The notes under the pieces were generated by a model. It searched no databases, was not told the origin of the DNA, and saw only the letters and a program-made list of their open reading frames with translations. DNA of 9,520 bases from Acidobacteriota bacterium (GTDB lineage: Bacteria > Acidobacteriota > Terriglobia > Acidiferrales > UBA7541), in assembly GCA_003161195.1 (NCBI GenBank), contig PMOV01000175.1:1-9520 (forward strand), read 5' to 3'. The position numbers were made by a program, and so were the translations under genes. Shown here one piece after another: positions 6,650-9,520 of the stretch; position 1 is the stretch's first letter, and each line of letters starts with the position of its first letter.

Positions 6650-8065
6650 CTAGTTCGTCAGCAATTCCACGCTTCGCGCCACGAACACCGGCTGCCCGCT
6701 GATGGGATCCTTCAGCACCAGACCGACCACCCGCAACGGCAGCGCGGTATTTCCGGTTAGCCCGCTCAGTCCGCTCAGTCCGCCTAGATAGTGGGTAAAC
6801 GGCGTGGTGTATACCGTAACCGGCCCATTAAACAGCACCCCAGCGAGCCCGTTGGAGTTGAACTGGAACGTCGCGGCGCCAACATCCGTGCTGCCCACGA
6901 CCCATGTGCCGGTGTGCCCTTCATGACGTAGCACCACGCGCTTCACGGTTACCGCTCCGCTGCTGAACGGCCCGCCTATCGTCACGCGTTGTCCGGGCAC
7001 CATCAGGCTCGAATTAAACAGGAAGCTCGAAAACTTCATATGCCACCAGTAAATGAAGAAGTTCTCGTTGCCGGTGAGGTCGATGGTCGAGATTTGCCCA
7101 CTCTCGAAGCCCGTGCCCGAGGGCAGCGTGCTGCGCACATACAGGTCAAAGTCGCTGGCCTGCCCGGTTGGCGGGTCGACGTACGTCACCAGGCCGCCCG
7201 CATAAAAGCGGTCCTGCGAAAGTATCGCCACGGTATCCGCCAGAATCGCCCCCGAGGTGCGATCCAGCGTTCCAGAAATTTCCACGATAGAGGTGGCGGT
7301 CAAATTGGCCAGCGATTCGTTGTTTTCCCATTCCGTCTGATCATTCACGTTCACCGTAAACGGGTGCCCGTGCGGCCCCTGAATCACGAAGGAATTGTCT
7401 CCGGCCGCCACGCTTACCACTCCCGCGTCAAATTCATCGATGTACGCGTCAGCGTCGCTCGGCGTGATGGCTTTCAACTCCAAGGTGGGATTGACGACGC
7501 CGGTGATTTGGCCGTTCTGGTCCACCTGAATGGATTTACGCAAGTCGAAATCGAATTTCAACCCGTCGATATCGCCGGCATTCACCACCAGTGGGTTGGC
7601 GAGCGTAATCGTCACGCTGGAATTGGTTAAGCTCGTTGCCGGAGTTGTCGTGGAGTTCAAAATGGAGATCGTCGGGCGCGTTGGCGGATTGGTCTGCGGA
7701 TTGGTTACGTTCAGGTAGCCGATCTGCGGGTTAGCCAGCGTGACGTTTACCGTGGTGTACGTTCCGGCGGGGATGGTATTGATGTCCAGCAGCGTCCTGA
7801 GACCGTTGAGGCGCGCGAAATCCACGCTCTGGGTATTCGAAAGGATGCTCACCGGAGGATTCACCCCGTCAGAAACCGTGATTCCGGTAATGTCCACCAG
7901 GAACGATACGACGCTGGGAAGTGGCGCGTCCGTGCCGATCACGAATCCCGTGCCCATTTGCGGCTGTTGCTGTGTTTGTGTCGAAGAGCTGTTCCCGCCG
8001 CACCCGCTGCCGAAGGCCACGAGCGTGGACACACCAATAGCGAGTAACCACTTTTTGAGGATCAT
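6650..8065 (-). CDS. Putative lipoprotein with DUF4382-like and DUF5666-like domains
   Basis: The 471-residue product starts MILKKWLLAIGVSTLVAFGS followed by GC at 21-22. This is a short type II-like signal with candidate lipid-bearing C22, although the lipobox (FGSGC) is not a strong one. A Gln/Ser-rich linker (25-37) follows. Residues 38-200 (TGFVIGTDAPLPSVVSFLVD, DFARLNGLRTLLDINTIPAG, NVTLANP) resemble DUF4382. Residues about 215-285 (VVSVAAGDNSFVIQG, FTVNVNDQTEW, VEISGTLD) resemble the DUF5666 beta-domain, and further beta-rich repeats follow. No catalytic motif is seen, so it is probably an extracytoplasmic binding or structural protein of unknown function. ATG at 8065-8063 has AAGGAA about 9 bases upstream. 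A GLSGLSGLTG stretch (429-438) comes from a 9-base DNA repeat around 6759-6785. It is monocistronic and divergent from the aspartokinase unit. Confidence 0.8.
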   Translation of the reverse strand: MILKKWLLAIGVSTLVAFGSGCGGNSSSTQTQQQPQMGTGFVIGTDAPLPSVVSFLVDITGITVSDGVNPPVSILSNTQSVDFARLNGLRTLLDINTIPAGTYTTVNVTLANPQIGYLNVTNPQTNPPTRPTISILNSTTTPATSLTNSSVTITLANPLVVNAGDIDGLKFDFDLRKSIQVDQNGQITGVVNPTLELKAITPSDADAYIDEFDAGVVSVAAGDNSFVIQGPHGHPFTVNVNDQTEWENNESLANLTATSIVEISGTLDRTSGAILADTVAILSQDRFYAGGLVTYVDPPTGQASDFDLYVRSTLPSGTGFESGQISTIDLTGNENFFIYWWHMKFSSFLFNSSLMVPGQRVTIGGPFSSGAVTVKRVVLRHEGHTGTWVVGSTDVGAATFQFNSNGLAGVLFNGPVTVYTTPFTHYLGGLSGLSGLTGNTALPLRVVGLVLKDPISGQPVFVARSVELLTN

Positions 8066-8321
8066 AAGTCACATTTCCTTTCGAGCTGATTTATCCCGAA
8101 GGTGCCGAGGCACCGACAAACCCTTGCCGCCTCAAACCCGGCTGTCGCGCAAAAGTCGCGCAACCTAAGTGGCGTTATTTCTTTATTTTAGGCTGGTAGT
8201 ACTAAAACCACCGCACTCCCGCCGGCCCTCACTTCTTGCGTCACTTACCTTTAGCTTTGCAAAGACCCGGCTCTTCGGCCGGGTAATCCTTCGGGCACCA
8301 ACGCCCCACGCTCACAAAACA
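8066..8321. other. Divergent intergenic region with several inverted and direct repeats
   Basis: No convincing gene lies here. From left to right it holds GGTGCC-GA-GGCACC (8101-8114), a hairpin probably in the lipoprotein mRNA leader, and a direct repeat of GTCGCGCAA at 8144-8152 and 8155-8163. It also holds an 8-bp palindrome TAGTACTA (8197-8204) and a 10-bp palindrome CTTTGCAAAG (8255-8264). That palindrome abuts a 7-bp stem ACCCGGC/GCCGGGT (8265-8271 with 8278-8284, loop TCTTCG). A minus-strand TAAAAT (8190-8185) could be a -10 box for the lipoprotein gene, but no -35 was found. None of the structures matches a riboswitch I can name. Confidence 0.5.
8144..8163. repeat. Direct repeat of GTCGCGCAA spaced by one helical turn
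   Basis: GTCGCGCAA occurs at 8144-8152 and again at 8155-8163, an 11-bp period that puts both copies on the same face of the DNA. It lies about 80 bases upstream of the lipoprotein start. A regulator binding site is possible; the regulator is unknown. Confidence 0.5.
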
Positions 8322-8350
8322 TTCACTATTCGCCGGCCCCCATTTATGCT
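8322..8350 (+). promoter_or_regulatory. Candidate promoter of the aspartokinase leader transcript
   Basis: TTCACT (8322-8327) and TATGCT (8345-8350) are separated by exactly 17 bases; each matches the sigma-70 consensus at 4 of 6 positions. The predicted start, near 8357, is about 9 bases before the leader-peptide ATG, which would explain why the leader ORF has no Shine-Dalgarno. Confidence 0.45.
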
Positions 8351-8365
8351 AAATTTCCTCTTGGT

Positions 8366-8494
8366 ATGATGTCTCTCACCACCAAGCGAATCGCCGCTAC
8401 GTCTTCGACCACCACTACGTCGATTACGATTACGTCGATTACGTCGACTTCGACTAAGTCGACTACCTTCGCTTCCGGTGCGTGGAGAAACTAG
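8366..8494 (+). CDS. Thr/Ser/Ile-rich attenuator leader peptide (ThrL-like) ahead of aspartokinase
   Basis: This is a 42-codon ORF, ATG 8366 to TAG 8492-8494. It begins MMSLTTKRIAA, continues TSSTTTTSITITSITSTS, and ends TKSTTFASGAWRN. It contains 14 Thr, 9 Ser and 4 Ile; from residue 12 to 34, 22 of 23 residues are Thr, Ser or Ile. Its role would be as a sensor: a ribosome slowed at these codons when charged tRNA is scarce changes the fold of the RNA downstream. E. coli ThrL, which controls thrABC, has the same KRI start followed by runs of Thr and Ile. A strong terminator begins 19 bases after the stop, and the aspartokinase gene follows at 8600. Thr and Ile are end products of the pathway that aspartokinase opens; the many Ser codons (mostly TCG) are not explained by that. 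No Shine-Dalgarno is visible, so initiation may rely on a very short leader. A second ATG at 8369 is an equally possible start. Confidence 0.85.
   Translation: MMSLTTKRIAATSSTTTTSITITSITSTSTKSTTFASGAWRN
8377..8480 (+). promoter_or_regulatory. Attenuator strand 1:2 helix (protector structure)
   Basis: CACC (8377-8380) pairs with GGTG (8477-8480), and AAGCGAA (8384-8390) pairs with TTCGCTT (8468-8474), with a small internal loop between. The helix encloses the Thr/Ser/Ile codons and ties up strand 2 of the antiterminator. It would form when the leader is not translated and would be opened by a ribosome within the Thr codons. Inside its loop, GTCGACTT (8443-8450) and AAGTCGAC (8456-8463) form a further perfect 8-bp hairpin, which could also act in RNA polymerase pausing. 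Confidence 0.65.
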
Positions 8495-8532
8495 CAAGTT
8501 AAGAAAAGTTTCCAACCCACCGCCAGAAGCGA
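8469..8532 (+). promoter_or_regulatory. Attenuator strand 2:3 helix (antiterminator)
   Basis: Three helices stack in register. TCGCTTC (8469-8475) pairs with GAAGCGA (8526-8532). CGGTG (8476-8480) pairs with CACCG (8518-8522), leaving a 3-base bulge. GAAACT (8487-8492) pairs with AGTTTC (8507-8512). That is 18 pairs in all. It uses 8518-8522, which is part of the 5' arm of the terminator, so the two folds exclude each other. A ribosome at the TAG (8492) would cover strand 2; a ribosome stalled further back on Thr codons would leave it free. Confidence 0.72.
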
Positions 8533-8550
8533 CCAGGCGGTGGGTTTTTT
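8514..8550 (+). terminator. Intrinsic terminator (attenuator strand 3:4) before aspartokinase
   Basis: AACCCACCGCC (8514-8524) pairs perfectly with GGCGGTGGGTT (8536-8546), 11 bp with an 11-base loop. Six T residues (8545-8550) follow the GC stem. It lies between the leader peptide stop and the aspartokinase start, with no gene of any other kind ending here. Its natural role is therefore to stop transcripts before they reach the enzyme gene. Confidence 0.93.
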
Positions 8551-8599
8551 CGTTTCTGCCCACCTCCGAAGCGCTCCCCGCGGCTAACCAGGAGCAGTC

Positions 8600-9520
8600 A
8601 TGGCCCCCGAGAACGTGCAGGAAGACGAATTGAACGAATCCGCCAAAGCCGAGGAATTTTCGCTCGGCAATTCCGCGGCGGTTGAGCCATCCGCCGCCGG
8701 CCGCGTCAGTGAAGTCGTGGCCTTCAAGTTTGGTGGCACCTCGCTACTGGGCGCCGACCGCATGCGCCATGCCGCAAGCATCGTGCAAGCCGCTGCGCGG
8801 AATTGCCGTGTGGTGGTCATCGTGTCCGCCATGAAGGGCGTCACCGATCATCTACTCGCCATTGGTTCGGCAGTGGAAAACAACAAGCACGCTGCCGCCC
8901 GGGAAGAAGCGGAAGCCGTCGTGGCGATTCACTTGGCAGTGCTCGGCGATTTGCGTCTCGACGAAGACGACGACCTCCGGGTACGCCGCGAGATGCAATC
9001 GCTCGGCCTCGACTTGCTGCACGACGTCAGCTCTCGCACAAAACCGGTCGACGGCCACGCCGAACTGCTCGATCGCCTCGCCTCCTACGGCGAACGCTTC
9101 AGCGCCCGGCTCTTCGCTGCGGCGTTGGAAAACGCCAGCGTCGCCAGCGTGCCCGTTACGTCGTCCGAGTTCGTGCGCACCTGCCACACCTTCCGCGATG
9201 CCCGTCCGGATCTGCACGAAACGCGGCAGCGCGGCCGCCAGGTGCTCCTGCCGCTTCTTGAAGATGGCATCGTGCCGGTAGTCACTGGCTTCATCGGCGC
9301 CACACCGGATGGCCGCATCACCACACTGGGCCGCAACAGTTCCGACTTTTCCGGCGCCATCATCGCGCACGTGGTCGATGCCGACGAACTGGTGATCTGG
9401 ACGGATGTCGACGGCATCTTTACCGCCAATCCCCGCGAAAATCAGGAAGCCAGCTTGATGCACGAGTTGAGCTACGATGCCGCCCACGCGATGGCCAAGA
9501 GCGGCGCGAAGGTACTGCAT
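8600..9520 (+). CDS. Aspartokinase, N-terminal 307 residues (possibly bifunctional with homoserine dehydrogenase), cut by window edge
   Basis: Aspartokinase phosphorylates aspartate in the first step of Lys, Thr, Met and Ile synthesis. The visible 307 residues contain FKFGGTSLL (42-50), VVVIVSAMKGVTDHL (71-85), ASYGERFSARL (161-171), VTGFIGATPDGRITTLGRNS (228-247) plus SDFSGAI, DELVIWTDVDGIFTANPRE (262-280), and LSYDAAHAMAKSGAKVLH (290-307). These include the catalytic Lys, the aspartate-binding GER-F-S block and the nucleotide-binding TTLGR and TDVDG blocks. About 120 residues separate KFGGTS from GERFS, as in the E. coli ThrA/LysC type and unlike the shorter Bacillus type. An acidic extension of about 39 residues precedes the kinase fold. 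ATG 8600 has AGGAG 5 bases upstream. The ACT domains and any homoserine dehydrogenase part lie beyond the edge. The Thr-rich leader suggests a ThrA-like enzyme, which is an inference. Confidence 0.95.
   Translation, partial: MAPENVQEDELNESAKAEEFSLGNSAAVEPSAAGRVSEVVAFKFGGTSLLGADRMRHAASIVQAAARNCRVVVIVSAMKGVTDHLLAIGSAVENNKHAAAREEAEAVVAIHLAVLGDLRLDEDDDLRVRREMQSLGLDLLHDVSSRTKPVDGHAELLDRLASYGERFSARLFAAALENASVASVPVTSSEFVRTCHTFRDARPDLHETRQRGRQVLLPLLEDGIVPVVTGFIGATPDGRITTLGRNSSDFSGAIIAHVVDADELVIWTDVDGIFTANPRENQEASLMHELSYDAAHAMAKSGAKVLH

Noticed and set aside
6989..7630. 213-residue plus-strand ORF opposite the lipoprotein gene
   Set aside because: It lies wholly inside the minus-strand lipoprotein gene, whose start, signal peptide and terminator are all well supported.
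8255..8320. GCAAAG followed by CCCGG hairpin and CCGGGT, recalling parts of the c-di-GMP-I (GEMM) riboswitch
   Set aside because: The other conserved half (the CAAACC segment, the GNRA-capped stem and the GGGACGC joint) is absent upstream, so the resemblance is limited to a short GC hairpin.
8169..8369. 66-residue plus-strand ORF starting at GTG
   Set aside because: It has no Shine-Dalgarno, an atypical composition, and spans the candidate promoter and hairpins. Only its last seven codons (from ATG 8346) were kept as a side remark.
8411..8464. Short repeats resembling a CRISPR or satellite array
   Set aside because: Repeat units are 9 bases or shorter, in codon phase, with no unique spacers; they are explained by the Thr/Ser/Ile leader ORF.
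8312..8563. Arg-rich 83-residue minus-strand ORF
   Set aside because: It is the antisense reading of the leader repeat and terminator; the RRNRRNRNRR run is a by-product of the ACG/TCG repeats.
8351..8599. Lysine riboswitch upstream of aspartokinase
   Set aside because: The gap is too short for the large lysine aptamer and is filled by the leader ORF and terminator; no lysine-box elements are seen.
8852..9520. 222-residue minus-strand ORF opposite aspartokinase
   Set aside because: The plus strand carries unmistakable aspartokinase motifs; the antisense frame is open because of the codon bias of the GC-rich gene.

Overview
The window looks like a piece of a GC-rich soil bacterial chromosome, most likely Acidobacteriota (Terriglobia-like). 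That placement is an inference from the gene set: a DUF4382/DUF5666-type lipoprotein, a type III polyketide synthase paired with an ICMT-like methyltransferase, a two-copy MarR-like regulator, and TypA. There is no rRNA or other marker to confirm it. No tRNA, rRNA, CRISPR array, transposase or phage gene is visible. Both window edges cut through genes.

Left half, all on the minus strand (1-4507). A secreted YdjC/ChbG-type carbohydrate deacetylase (3563-4507) is followed by the ribosome-associated GTPase TypA/BipA (1523-3352). Next comes a type III polyketide synthase (269-1354) whose 3' end overlaps an ICMT-like methyltransferase (1-278, cut by the edge). The last two form a translationally coupled pair of the kind that makes and O-methylates alkylpyrones in Bacillus.

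Centre, plus strand (4616-6559). A dimethylarginine dimethylaminohydrolase with an intact Glu-His-Cys catalytic set sits 9 bp ahead of a 387-residue protein that looks like two fused MarR-type winged-helix units. They are probably one transcription unit, transcribed divergently from the deacetylase. A convergent lipoprotein gene (6650-8065, minus) ends at a clear intrinsic terminator (6575-6617).

Right end, plus strand (8322-9520). This is the most interesting part. A 42-codon leader ORF (8366-8494) is extremely rich in Thr, Ser and Ile codons. A strong intrinsic terminator (8514-8550) follows it, and then an aspartokinase gene with a good Shine-Dalgarno (8600 to the edge). The RNA can be folded as a complete classical attenuator. 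Strand 1 (8377-8390) pairs with strand 2 (8468-8480), strand 2 pairs with strand 3 (8518-8532), and strand 3 pairs with strand 4 (8536-8546). Strands 1 and 3 are near copies of each other. This is the architecture of the enterobacterial thr operon leader, apparently in a distant phylum. It predicts that scarcity of charged tRNA-Thr (and perhaps tRNA-Ile or tRNA-Ser) turns on the aspartate-family pathway.
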